Shown: positions 13,601 to 26,543 of the stretch, one piece after another
How the letters are laid out: the number at the start of each line of letters is the position of its first letter
Position numbering within the stretch: position 1 is the stretch's first letter
Source: Hericium rajendrae
Lineage: Eukaryota > Basidiomycota > Agaricomycetes > Russulales > Hericiaceae
Direction of reading: 5' to 3'
Assembly: GCA_033439255.1 (NCBI GenBank)
Contig: CM065884.1
Coordinates: 1,736,001-1,800,000, forward strand
DNA length: 64,000 nucleotides
Made by a program: the position numbers and the translations under genes
Notes under the pieces: generated by a model
Told to the model about the DNA's origin: nothing
Seen by the model: the letters and a program-made list of their open reading frames with translations, nothing else
The model's database searches: none

Positions 13601-13983
13601 AGTACCACGCATGCCGTGTTATAGGGCTTTGGATGCTGACGGCCCGTCCACTAGGTTCCGCCAATCTGAATGCCTTCGTCAGCGCGAAGTTCGTTGTGAA
13701 AAACGGCCAGTAGTTTGTGTTCTATGGAGATGCGTTCTTGTGCTGATAAGCAGCGTGTACAGGTGCCAACAAGCTCACCCGCCCTGTCGCTGGAGGGAGC
13801 GTCAACGCAGGGGTGCTCAAGAGTAGCGTCGTCAATACCACCAGCAGCGTTGTCAGTGCCACCAGCAGCGTCGCCAATGCCACCAGCAGCGTTGTCAGTG
13901 CCACCAGCAGCGTTGTCAGTGCCACCAGTGGCGTTGTCAGTGCCACCAGTAGCGTCGTCAATGCCGCCAAGACCGAAGCTTGA
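10641..13983 (+). CDS. secreted PhoD-like alkaline phosphatase/phosphodiesterase
   Basis: The protein opens with a signal peptide (MKLVILAFFGAVASA). The PhoD N-terminal domain (WNGGLNFTHSVAS, SVLLWTRAVP) and a metallophosphatase core follow: FSCSQYQRGYFNAYG, DIFVHLGDYIYESLG, WIAVWDDHEVADN, MLDTRQYDRDLTDVYYNT and LSGDSHANWVSDLA. These carry the Asp, His and Asn metal ligands. The gene is cut into many small exons. The C-terminus is uncertain. A plain reading stops at 13713 after KNGQ. However, the next block reads ANKLTRPVAGGSVNAG in a frame that can be joined if a GC-AG intron begins near 13702, and it continues into a seven-copy SSVVSAT repeat ending at 13983. I chose the longer form because that block looks like genuine protein. 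The likely role is phosphate scavenging outside the cell or in the wall. Confidence 0.82.
13822..13968 (+). repeat. seven tandem 21-bp units encoding SSVVSAT
   Basis: Seven consecutive 21-base units, consensus AGCAGCGTTGTCAGTGCCACC split over seven codons, are read as S-S-V-V-S/N-A/T-T. They lie at the 3' end of the phosphatase gene. The unit length is a multiple of three and stop codons are absent in that frame, so this is probably a low-complexity Ser/Thr/Val tail. Confidence 0.9.
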
Positions 13984-15143
13984 CCAGGATGCATACAACA
14001 AAATCCGATTCCGGACATCTTCTACTATCTTTCTGTCCTTTCTATTATCTAACTTACTTCGGTCTCTTTCCACAAATACCCAATTTCATATTTACAGTAG
14101 CGTGAAAGGCTTGCAGAGTGAATAAAAGCCATTTTCTTGTGTTCGAAACATCTTCCGCAGCATTGATTCTTTAAATAATGAATCGAAGAATATTTGACTC
14201 GGACATATCAAGCGGAGACTTGATGGCCATCGACAGTTCTTGGCGTTCATTTTCGATGTACACAAATACGTAGCCGCCAAAAGGCCCTTTGGTAGATCAA
14301 TTTTTGGAATTATACCTGTAATAAGAACGCTACAGCGCATATACGGTACGTATTGATGAACAAGCCACCATGTTCTTGTACGTCGGAGACTTGAAGATCT
14401 TCAAGACGATCTCCGGAGGAAAGGTGGACGTAGTGGTGCGCTTTCCATGTGGCGAAAAACACGAGGAGGGAACTTACCTGGACACAAAGTGGTTGGTCGT
14501 ATAATATAAGGCGGGATCCATGCGGACCACGGAACAAAATAGAAGAGACGTTGTGATACTTGTCAGGCTTGTGAGGATGCTAGAAGAGCCATACAGTTGT
14601 TGGTTGGTTGGCCTCGTTGACGATTATCGCGGCATTTATGCCCATTGTTATTATAATGAAACTCTACGCACTGGCTGAAGGCCAACAGCACAATATCTAT
14701 GCACTGGCTGAAAGCCAACAGCACAATATCTATGCACTGGCTGAAAGCCAACAGCACAATACACGGGCAGCCATATATGTGACGAGGGCAGGCCTACGGA
14801 GAGATGTCGACATTCCCCTTGTCGAATGGGTGGTGCTAGGTTACTGGAGGAGAGAAATCAGAACGAAGCGATCGCCTACCACGGGCCGCGAGCGCGTGCC
14901 CGGTGAATGGCGAGGTCGTGCAGCTTACATGGTCGTGTCTGCACACGAACTTTCTGTCGCTCTTACGAGCAGAACGACGTTCGACGTCAAGCGTGCGACA
15001 AATCAAACCCAGACATCTACAAACGAAGAAAAATTGAATTTGACTCTATGCCAGTCGTAAAGTATACAGATGATTATTCGACGTCAGTGCGTTATCGTGT
15101 CGTGTCCAAGATGCGAGAGATGGAAGCACAGTAGACTACACAT
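13984..15143. other. intergenic region with a 33-bp tandem repeat
   Basis: This lies between the phosphatase and the Hsp70 stop. The clear structure is the triplicated 33-base unit at 14668-14760. It sits in an open 150-codon plus-strand frame (14608-15060) that matches no family I recognise. Nothing else is convincing. Confidence 0.5.
14668..14760 (+). repeat. 33-bp tandem repeat, about 2.8 copies
   Basis: The unit begins GCACTGGCTGAA and ends ATATCTAT. Copies start at 14668, 14701 and 14734, and the third is cut short. Only one base differs between the first two. Read on the plus strand the unit encodes ALAESQQHNIY. Confidence 0.92.
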
Positions 15144-17429
<2,286 letters not shown>

Positions 17430-17520
17430 TGTCTACAAGTTGGGGGGTAGTAGATAGAGATGGGAGGGGATAGCGAAGGCAAAAAGAGACTTGTGAGGAA
17501 AGGGGCATTGGGTCGAGATC

Positions 17521-17570
17521 TTTATATACGGACCGCGATGTGGTCGATTCTGCGTCATTCCAGGACGTTC
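17521..17570 (-). promoter_or_regulatory. Hsp70 core promoter: TATA box and imperfect heat-shock element
   Basis: Read on the minus strand, a TATATAAA box lies about 95 bases before the start codon (17521-17528). Just upstream, 17558-17570 reads TTC-nn-GGA-nn-TTC on the plus strand, a heat-shock element with one mismatch in the central GAA unit. This fits control by Hsf1. Confidence 0.55.
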
Positions 17571-18218
17571 TCTCATCTTCTACATCCGTCCACGCCCGGC
17601 GCGCCCCATCCGCCACAGCCACCTTTATGACGCATTTGCAAGGCTAGCCCTCTACATCTCATCTAACAAAGTTCAAAGCGCAATAGCTTGAATGAAATAG
17701 CAGATCTAACATTCGTGTACACAAGCCCGCAGGTGTTACATCGTTCGAGAGCTCAACTCTGTATAATAGTAGTAGACTATAGCAGTAAATCAGACGCGGC
17801 CAAAGGACCAGCGATAGCAAGAGAAATGCAGAAGGTTTATGCTTCGTGAAGAATCGTCGCGAATCGACGGAATATGTAACTGCAACTGTATCATTAAGTA
17901 CGCGCGCTCCGAGGGGCAGTAATCCGTCCATTTCCCTAACGTCAGTCTCCGTCCCCATTTCTTCTTCAAGCATGGTTTGACCCCCCCGGATGGCTGGACG
18001 GATTTGGCGTGTCGTCAAGACTCCGGTGCACCTGCAGGTCATGCAGCACCGTCGGGTCCACTGAAACGATAACGATACAATCAGACTTCCCGCCAGACAA
18101 AAGAAACACTACGAACGCGAACCTGGCAAGACACTTTTCCTCCGCACATGCGGCCCAGGGTTCGAAGGCGACGGATCGTGTCCAATTTCAGGCAATGGAC
18201 GCTACAGTCATCATAATA
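17571..18218. other. intergenic region upstream of Hsp70
   Basis: This is the 5' flank of Hsp70 and the 3' flank of the PP2A subunit gene. No further gene was seen. It may hold distal stress elements, but none stood out. Confidence 0.4.
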
Positions 18219-20486
18219 TCAGCCTCCGCCAAATGTATGCAGTCGCTTCATGCCACTGACATCCAGTCCTGGGTCCGCCGTCGGCACCCGCTCAATCCCG
18301 CTTTCGTCCAATCCCTCTGGCATCTCCCCGTCGATCGACACTGCGTTCAACTCTAGCGACAGCTCAATAATATCTGCATCGTCCGCAGGGGGCGGCGGTG
18401 GTGGTGCTGGCACAGTGGCATCAAAGTCGGCAGGCAGGTGCCCGTCGGCGTTCACAACTGCCTTCTCGCGCAGCTTCAGCCAGCCCTCGTATCGCTCTAC
18501 TGCGCGCTGCCTCTCTCTGTAGCCATATCTTAGCTAAAGTAGATACAATCGAAGAGATCACGCACTCCTGCTTCCGCTGTTTGTATTGCTGCATTGTCTC
18601 CTCGAAGAGATCGGGATTAAGCTCCATGAATAGCTTGAGTGCATTGTAAACCATGCCATGTATCGTGCTATACAGACGTCAATCAACCAGAACTACACGA
18701 GATTCACAGAAACATACCGGTTCCAATGCGACTTCGAGTTTTGATAGAGCGCCGGGAACACGATCGGCAGGATGACCGCCATGTTGTCGCTCATCAAGTT
18801 CACAATGTACTCGTTGTTCCAGTAGTACAGCGCACGCTCCGCGACCTGGAAATGCTGGCTGTTGATGCACCGCGCGAGCTGCTGGAATAGCGGCACCTGG
18901 ATCTTCTGGAACTCGGTCGGATCGATTACGTCCAGGATCTCCTCGACCTCGCTGAGGAACATGACCTCCTTCGGCGAGTTCACCTTGGGCCAGTACTTCA
19001 ACAGCCCCATCACGACCTCCTCCGCCAGCGCGCCGTCCTTCTCCAAGAACTGGACGACGCAGTACGCCAGCTGTGGATGATACATCGACAGGCTCTTGAC
19101 CTTGTGCAGCGGGATGAGCACACGCATGAGGAAGATCTTGTGCTCCTCCTTGAGCGGAGCGCGAAGCCGTTGATGATGGAGCCGAGGATCTCAAGCAGCT
19201 CTGCGATGCCGTTGTGCCGCTCGGTCTCGTAGATAAACTGATAGAACACGTTGTTGATCGAACGGCGGATGGGCGCACGCAGGTTAAGGAATTTGCCGTA
19301 GATGCGGTGAAGCGTCGTCTTGAGGAAGTCGCGCTCGCGGGGATCCTCAGAGTCGAAGAGCTCGAGGAGGTTGAGCACGAAGCCCTGATCGATGTAGCGC
19401 TTGGCTTGGTTCGTGTTGAAATCGGGACTCTCGACGAATCGCAGGAAGAACTCGTAGACAATTTTCAGGTGAGGCCAGGCGAGTTCGAGCACGGGCTCGT
19501 CCTCTTCTGGATCAAAGGCATCGCCGGTAGGGTTCACGGGAGGGGGTATGGATCGGAAGAGGTTGGTTGCAAACTAAGAGAGACGGATTAGGATCGCGTC
19601 ATGTCAGCAAGACAGAAAATGCATACCATTTTGACCACCTCGGGGTATACGTTCTCAGTAATAACACCGCGCTGGGTGGTGATATACTCTAGAATTTCGT
19701 GAAGTGTCTGGGCTTTGACTTGCTTTCCCTTCAGCTCGGAGCTGGCATCGTTGAAGTCGAACAGAACATGGCATTGATGGAGTTTCTTGACGAAGAGCTG
19801 TCCGCGCTCGCTGGGAGGCGTTTCTAGGGGCACTATTTAGGAACAGCGCGCAAATGAGATCGCGATACGGACCCATGAATGGGGGAGCCTCTCGATTTCA
19901 ATCCTCTCCGTTACGACAAAGCGGCTGCTTCTCTGCTTTCTTGGAGGCTTGCCAACGATGGGAATGGTGTCCCTGGGGCCCGTGCGGAGACGGTTGAGGG
20001 TCCCAGCCTTGGGCGGTGTGCCTGAACCACCTGGCTCAAGACCGAGAGATAACCTCTCTGGAGAGCCGAACGCGCCTTGCCTCGGGGGAGGGTCGGACGT
20101 ATCTGGACTCACGACCACGACAGGGGGCGCGGGGGCGGTCTTGTCGACGCCTGGGTACTGGCGAGCTGTGGTGCCATTGGCGCCAGGAGAGACGGAGCGG
20201 GAAGAAGATGATGATTGAGAAGACGAGGCAGAGTGGTTGCTGTTGTTGAGTGAGAGATTAGAGAGACTGGCAACGGCGGAAGTAGGCTGTGGAAGGGGTT
20301 TATTCGATGTATTGAGGGGGGCGACCGAGGACGTAGATGACGAGGCGGCGGCGGAGGTTGAGGACTTGTTGTCCTTATTCTTGGACGAGCTGGAGTCCTT
20401 CCCCCTAAGCTGTCAGACAAGTGTGAGCAGATGCGATGCGTTCAGCCAGGAACCGAAGTTACCAAGGATTTCTTGAAGCTTTTCAT
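18219..20486 (-). CDS. RTS1: PP2A regulatory subunit B' (B56, Rts1); contains an apparent 1-base frameshift
   Basis: The N-terminus is long and Ser/Pro-rich (MKSFKKSL, then [14 protein letters not shown]). The B56 HEAT-like core follows: [116 protein letters not shown]. The tail is Pro/Asp-rich ([20 protein letters not shown]). The subunit targets the PP2A phosphatase to substrates in stress response and chromosome segregation. The first intron follows eight codons. Odd point: the very conserved stretch INGFALPLKEEHK is broken because one C is missing near 19152-19160, so the frame jumps after INGFAL. Flanking sequence in both frames is intact, so this looks like a sequencing error. Confidence 0.92.
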
Positions 20487-20918
20487 GACGAAAGGGTTTT
20501 GAGGATGGGCAGGCCGGACGACGAGCCCTGGAGGACAAGAGATGAGAGTGGCTGCCCGTTCGAATCGATCACCGTGACGACCCGATGTCACGCATGCCCC
20601 GCCAGCCACCGCGCCCATCTTCGCGTTCCATTCAGCAGTCCCCCTGCCTGCTTCGACGCCTTTCTTAATTAATGAACAGCGTGCATGCCGTAACTCAGAT
20701 TTCTGAAATTTCCCCGTCACCCAGCGTGCTGTCCAGGTTAAACGGCGCTCGCGCCTCGTACCGCAGCGCAGGCTAAATAAAGACCACGCGTAAATAAGGC
20801 CAAGCAGTCATGCGCGCGGGCAACACGACCCGGCGCTTTTCTTGCTGCTGTCTGCATCAGTCTCTCTCGCTTGTCTCTCTTCCCCCCGTCTCTCTACCTC
20901 TCGTTCTGTCTCTGTAGC
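20487..20918. other. divergent promoter region
   Basis: This is shared 5' flank of the PP2A subunit (minus) and the Pro-rich protein gene (plus). A pyrimidine-rich stretch near 20860-20910 precedes the plus-strand start. A single ACGCGT occurs near 20787. No gene was seen. Confidence 0.45.
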
Positions 20919-22179
20919 ATGGCTGGTAATTATCTCCGATTTTTCTTTCGCGTATCAATGCTAACATCTGCTTGCGCAGCCATCTATGCAGTATATACCT
21001 CCCCGACGCATCCGCCGATACCCAATCATCTCCCAACTTTGATTGTTACCCCGCACGGTACGCCTATACCAACCATTCAACCAATTTGTTGCTGAGTTGC
21101 CTGTCCTACTACAGGTCAACCGTCGAATATTCTCTACTCGTACCTCCACACAAACTTCGTGCGTTCGGGTCTCCTGCTGCGCACCGGACCCTGCTCACTT
21201 TTACCCAGAATGCCGAGAACTATCTCCTCACGCCATCACCCCAAGGCGATCTCTGCGTCGCCAAGCTCTTCCCTCCGCGTTCAGGCTCATCCGCTCCCGG
21301 CAAAGGTCCCGCCTCCGACCCCGGCCATGCCGCCTCGTCCGCCGCTCGCATAGTTCGCTGCGAAGCCTCCCGCAACCTCAAGTGGTCCATCACCAACACT
21401 GGCGTCATTTCCCCCATCTACAAGCTCTCCCTCCCTTCGCCCGACTCGCCCGATCTTCCGCTGTTCCAGATCTCGAAACCCAATCCCAATGCCGCTTTCT
21501 GGAGCATGTTCTACTTCGCCTACGCCGGGCACAATATTCCCCCGAAACGCATCGAGTTCGGCAAGATCCAGAAGAACCCATCGCAGCCCGGCGGTGGAGG
21601 CGGCGGCACGCGCATCACCATCTCGGGCAGGACGCCCGAGGAGAAGGCCGTCTGGCAGACCCTCGGCGAGGGCAACGAGGACTGCGTCGAGTGGGTCGTG
21701 CTCTGCGCCGCGCTGAATCTCCTCGAGTGAGTCTCCTCCACCCCGTCCCATACCATCTCTAACCCAACCCCAGCGACGAGATCATCAAAGCCGCAGAGAA
21801 GAACCCGCCCCCGCCTAACGGTATGTCCGCCGGCGCTCCCCAGATACCCATGAGCGGCATGCCCCCGCCCGGCCCAAGTGGCCGCCCCGCGCCCGTCTCT
21901 CTGCGCGACCCCGGGCCCGCCCCGCCCCAGCAGCGCGGCCCACCCCCGCCCAACGGCCAACCCGGTCCAGGCCCGATGCCCGGCGGCCGCCCGCCGCAGG
22001 GCTACCCGCCGCCGGGCATGCAGCCAGGGATGGGGCGCGGATACCCGCCGCCGGGCCCCGGACAGGCCCCGCCGTCGCAGGGCTATCCGCCCCCGGGCGC
22101 GCCGGGCGGGCGCAACCCCTACCCGCAGCGCCCGCACCCGCAGCAGCAGGCCCCGCCGCCCCAGGCGCGGCGGTTCTGA
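20919..22179 (+). CDS. conserved fungal protein with Pro/Gly-rich tail, function unknown
   Basis: The spliced protein begins MAAIYAVYTSPTHPPIPNHL and continues to QPSNILYSYLHTNF, LLTPSPQGDLCVAKLFPPR, RNLKWSITNTGVISPIYKLS, NPNAAFWSMFYFAYAGHNIP and EDCVEWVVLCAALNLLDDEI. A tail of about 130 residues follows, made mostly of Pro, Gly and Gln (GYPPPG-type repeats). The compact core looks folded and soluble, with no signal peptide or membrane span. I recognise it as a pattern conserved among basidiomycetes but not as any characterised domain. The proposed introns are about 20926-20979, one after TPHG, one before NAENY and one at about 21728-21772, all keeping the frame. The tail resembles low-complexity adaptor or RNA-granule proteins, but that is only analogy. 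Confidence 0.75.
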
Positions 22180-22625
22180 TCCCGCGGCCGCTGGCGTTCC
22201 GTCTCTCGACTTCCCGGACCTTGCCGTGACCTTGACCACGACCCTCAGCGACTCCGTCTTGTAAATGTCGCCTGTACATCTGCGCACACCATTGCCACTA
22301 TTACTACTAGCCCCTCTTTATCGCCCTGGTGCCATAGTCTACTTAGTTCTCTTGCTTCTCACCGTTCGCCCTCTTTTCTCTTGGGTTCTTACCGGCTGTC
22401 GGCGGCGGCGCACGCGGCGGGTCCGCAGCGCTGGGTGCGTGGTTACAGTGCGATGTACGTATTGCCGAGTGTGTTGATAGCGTGCGTAGGGACAATCAGA
22501 ATACCCATCATGTCTCGAAGCGCTTGGCGCTTCCTGATCACGAAGGTGTCGTTCTAGCCTCGTTGGTGACTCGATCACGCGATGCGACGGTCTTAGATGT
22601 TCGTGCGTTCCGTTTTTAGTCGTAA
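22180..22625. other. intergenic region 5' of the miniature transposon
   Basis: This is the 3' flank of the Pro-rich protein gene. Nothing beyond presumed 3' UTR sequence was seen. Confidence 0.4.
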
Positions 22626-22933
22626 CACTATGAGACTAAACGAGGGTGAAAATCGCCACGCATGGGGGTGAATTTGACGATTCACCACGTTTGTGGGTGA
22701 AGTTTCGGTGAAAGTCGAAATGTGGTGAATGCCGGTGATCGAAAATCCGGTCAGAATTATGCAGTGAAAGCGTGCATAGAATAGTCATTTTTCACCCTCC
22801 AGCGCCAGCAGCAACCTCAAAGGAAGGTGAATATCACTGTTTGTTGATGATTTTCACCTCGTGGCGCAGTGACTATCACTTACAGACTCGGTGAATCAGA
22901 TGGTGAATTTCACTACCTTTTCCGTCCCTAGTG
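22626..22933. mobile_element. 308-bp CACTA-type miniature inverted-repeat element
   Basis: The left end reads CACTATGAGAC. The right end, on the opposite strand, reads CACTAGGGACGG. Both ends lie inside an identical 3-base direct repeat, TAA (22623-22625 and 22934-22936). A CACTA terminus with a 3-base target duplication is the signature of the CACTA (EnSpm/CMC) DNA transposon superfamily. The two ends match at about 20 of 32 ungapped positions, so the copy is aged. The interior has no open frame for a transposase. It is packed with about fourteen GTGAA/TTCAC motifs in both orientations, as expected for the sub-terminal repeats that bind CACTA transposases. It lies between two convergent genes. 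Confidence 0.72.
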
Positions 22934-23028
22934 TAACATAACGAGTGCGATATCGATTAGAGTACATTCGTGCGTAGTCCATGTCGTTCTAGTCATTCTC
23001 TTCCTAAATCTCGCAAGTCGCGCTGTCA

Positions 23029-25013
23029 TCATGACTGGGTCTCGATGAGCTTCTCGAGGACATCCATCGAGATGGCTGGATGCGGGCGCGTCAGTGAGCC
23101 GTGCGCATGGGTACGAGGGAGATTCTTACATTTTGGTCGCTCGAGCGGAAGACCGAGTGCGCGAGCCCAGACGAGCTGGGTGAGTGCACCGAGAGCTGGA
23201 GAAATCACGTCAGAAGAGGTGGGAGACGATGGAACGGATCAATTCACCTCTTGACACGCCGAAGATCACGGTGTAGTACTGAACAGCGTCGATTGAGATA
23301 TGGAGGCACGTAAGATGACGCAGGACCATCGCACCTTGAACTCTGTCAAACCGTAATGGTACAGCACACATCCCGACGTCGCATCGACGTTCGGATACGG
23401 GTTCTTCGTCTACATTACCATAATTAACACCTCATGCGCAGCATCAAAGATACGAAGACCGACCTTGCCGTGCTCCATGAGCACCCCCGGCGCGACCTCG
23501 TACGTCTTCTTGACCATCTGGATTATGGGGCTCGCGAGGAGATCCGGCCGCGTATCGCAGAACTCCTGCAGCGCGATGAAGCGCGGGTCCGATTTGCGCA
23601 GCACGCCGTGGCCGTAGCTGCGCGGCCGTCAGGATCAGTTTGGGTTCCGACGGGAGGTGAAAGCAGGGGCGACGCACCCGGGAACGACACGCCCGCTCTT
23701 GAGCGTCTTCCAGAGGTAGTCCTTGATCTGGTCGGTCGTGATGTTGTCGCCGAGCTCCTTTTGCATCGCAAGTTGCCAGCGGAGGACTTCCTGGTTCGCG
23801 AGGCTGCAGGCACGGTTCAGTGGCTCGGTTGAACAAATGAAGGCTGTGCAGCTTACCCGTGGAGAGGACCGGCCAGTGCGCATAGTGAGGCGGAGTAGGA
23901 GATGTACGGGTCGGATAGCGTCGAGTTCACGAGATCTGCGAGGCAAAACGCTGTATAAGCCACGAATGTCCGCCCACCAGACAAATGCACTCACGCGCAG
24001 TATGAGCAGACGCATTGCCGCCTTCATGGTCGCCATGGATCGAGATATACAAACGCAGGTACTCCGTGAGATCATGATTGCCGCCGTACCCAAGCAGATT
24101 CGCGTAATTCCCGACGAGATCGAGGTCCTTGTTGATGTCTGGGAGCGCTGTGCCGGACTTGTACACGTTGCGATATATGCGCGCGGCGAGCGCAGGCAGA
24201 CGCGCGATAAGGTTGAGCGAGTCTTCGAGCGTGTACGCCCAGTACTCGCTCTTCTGCATGCCCTTCTCGTACGCAGCCTGGAAGACGCTGTCGTGGTTCA
24301 GCGCGGCGACGCCGATGCTGAGCTGCGTCATCGGATGCAGCGTCGCGGGAAGGCTGCGCGCACATACGAGTGAGTACAGGCCCATTGTGAACGCGATATC
24401 ACCTACGAGTCGATGAGCTGCGCCGCGTAGGCGGGCAGCTCGCCCTTCTCGGCGAGCTCGCGCGCGAGCTGGCGCGACTCGGCCTCGGTGGGGACTTTAC
24501 CCGTCAGCAGCAGCCAGAGCATGCTCTCCGCCGTGATTGCGGATCCACCGGGCGCGCCAGGGAGCAGTTTCTGGCATTCGGGGATGCTAAGACCGTGGAA
24601 GCGGATGCCCTGGAGATGAGGGGTCAGACTGCGTTCAGCACTATTGCACCACGAAGCCGTGTACCTCGTAGGGATCAAGCACGGATGCTTCCCAAAGCAT
24701 GGCTTTGAGCCCGCGCATGCCGCCGATGATGTTCTCCACCTTCACATCACCTACTACCGTCTGCGAGTGCTTCGTTTTCTGTGATCACTGTCAGCTTTAG
24801 TCAACGAACATGGACGGTTTTCGTCGTACGAGGTGCTGAAGTTGCTCTTGTTTGGGGGGAATGACTTCTTGGAGGGTTTCTTTCAGGGTCTGAATGGGTG
24901 GGATTAGGCATGGCGCATAAATAGCAGAGCGGGGAACGTGCCTTGGTGGGCGCAAGGCGCCTGCCCAGGGCGTGTGCGCCCCTAGACGCAGAGAATGATG
25001 CGCGACTGAACAT
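23029..25013 (-). CDS. CIT1: mitochondrial citrate synthase
   Basis: The N-terminus [20 protein letters not shown] is a typical mitochondrial presequence rich in Arg and Ser. The enzyme body reads [20 protein letters not shown], then [55 protein letters not shown], the active-site signature [15 protein letters not shown], and [14 protein letters not shown] near the C-terminus. It ends LEKLIETQS, a normal family length. It condenses acetyl-CoA and oxaloacetate in the first step of the TCA cycle. There are several short introns; the first seems to be a GC-AG intron (AAG|GCACGT) just after the presequence, which places the targeting peptide on its own exon. It is divergent from SEC66. Confidence 0.95.
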
Positions 25014-25637
25014 GTCTGGGGCTGGCTGGCGGGCGATGCGGGGTAGGTGGTACGGCAGACCAGGTTGCAGATGCGCCTTATATGAGCCGGGGGGCGCTTC
25101 GGGGTTTATTTACCCCATATTCTGGCATGCCCCGCTTGTGCCCCGCATTTGCTGATCGGAACCTGGCGACAACAAGCACATGCTTCGGCGTCGGCCCTGT
25201 CACTACGCACACGACGCGACGTCGATGAGCTTTCTTTTCGACTTGGCTGACACGATAGGCTACCGCAAGAACGATAAAGCAGGTCGGCATCCACTACAAA
25301 TATCTACTAGGAACTCCCCTCTCACGAGATGTCTAGACCTAACGAGCACGGCAGAAGGACGTCTTGCCGGGACAACTTGGATCAAGCAATTGTCATGAAT
25401 GTGCAGTAAACCAGCCATCACTTCTTACAAAACAACGCTCAGCGCTCCGGCCCATCATGAGGATGGTAAATGCAAGAATTGCGAGAGGTTGAGGAGATGC
25501 AGGTTGATCGGACTCTGAGCCGATAACCGGATATTGATGTCGAGGACTCTGCAACAAAGCCAAACAGCGCCGGCAGGCGACTCGGAGGATCGCGTTGTGC
25601 CAGCTCACGCTCACGTTCACATTCACTTTGGCCGTCC
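25014..25637. other. divergent promoter region of CIT1 and SEC66
   Basis: No gene, RNA or repeat was recognised. It is presumed to hold the promoters of both flanking genes. Confidence 0.4.
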
Positions 25638-26543
25638 ATGGCATCCGTCTTGGTCCCCGTATTCTACGTCGTCCTCCTCTTCGGCTCCCTCGCTTTATTC
25701 GGCCGCTACTACAGAAAACGCTCTGCAGGTGCGCCCTTTCCTCGCCACTGACATCTCCTACCTAATCCGCGTGTCCCATTAGCGAAAGCCATCGAGCCCT
25801 ACTTTGCTCGACACCTCGAGCGCGATGTCTACGTCACGCTTCTCCAGAAACAGGACCCGCCCACCCCGACCCCCTGCTCAAAGCCGCCCTCGTCCGACGC
25901 GCCATGACCGACGTGACCCGCATCATGCGCATCCGCGAGGACAAGCCCGCTCTGCAAACCTGCTGCAGAAGGGCTCGATCGGCGACGAGCTCTGGAACAG
26001 CCTGCTCGCCGCGGAGAAGGAACTCGAGGCGGAGATCATGGAGGTCGCCGCGGAAGCGAACACGTTCGTCGATGGCTGGGGCCAGGTCATCTTCGCGACC
26101 GCGAGCGAGATGCTCGCGAACGAGAAGGCGCGCGGCGTCTTTGAGCACCTGCCGCTCGCCCGACTAAAATTCGGTACGGCCGGCTCGGCTTGAGCGTGCG
26201 CTTGTCACATATCCATACCCACATCACGATACCTTGCAGAAGATACGTATGCACCGAAGCGCAGGAAGATCGCCGCGCCACGCGCCACGCCTGCTGCACC
26301 TGCCACGCCTGCACCGGTTAAGACGCCGTTGACACCGTCCAGTACAACCAATGGGCTTGCACCCCTTCCCAGCACGGGCGTTGAAAGCGTGGTGTCGAGC
26401 GACGGCGAGGCACCCTCACCAAAGGGCTCGCCCACGTCACCACGGACACCTTCTAAAGTAAATTTTACCGCACCTCGTGCCCATGTGCCAGCGTGCTGAC
26501 GCGTCTTTGTTAGTCCGCCAAAAAACACAAGAAGCGGAAGTAG
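25638..26543 (+). CDS. SEC66: Sec66/Sec71 subunit of the ER Sec62/Sec63 translocon; two apparent 1-base frameshifts
   Basis: An N-terminal membrane anchor (VFYVVLLFGSLALFGRYY) is followed by the conserved Sec66 body: HLERDVYVTLLQ, ALVRRAM, RIMRIREDKPALQ, GSIGDELWNSLLAAEKELEA, NTFVDGWGQVIFATASEML and EHLPLARLKF. The C-terminus is Thr/Pro-rich and ends SAKKHKKRK on a last small exon. Sec66 helps post-translational protein import into the ER with Sec62, Sec63 and Sec72. Introns lie after RKRSA, after ARLKF and before the last exon. Oddities: the frame is lost twice by one base. One C is missing in the ACCCCGAC run (25863-25870; expected TPDPLLKAAL). One A is missing in GCAAACC (25955-25960; expected LQNLLQKGSIG). 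Both sides are intact, so sequencing error is the best explanation. Confidence 0.88.

Noticed and set aside
21043-22287. Several long frames on both strands
   Set aside because: They are shadows of the GC-rich Pro-rich protein gene; none has recognisable motifs.
23434-24416. Open plus-strand frames of 132-216 codons
   Set aside because: They are antisense to citrate synthase exons, whose family signatures are unambiguous.
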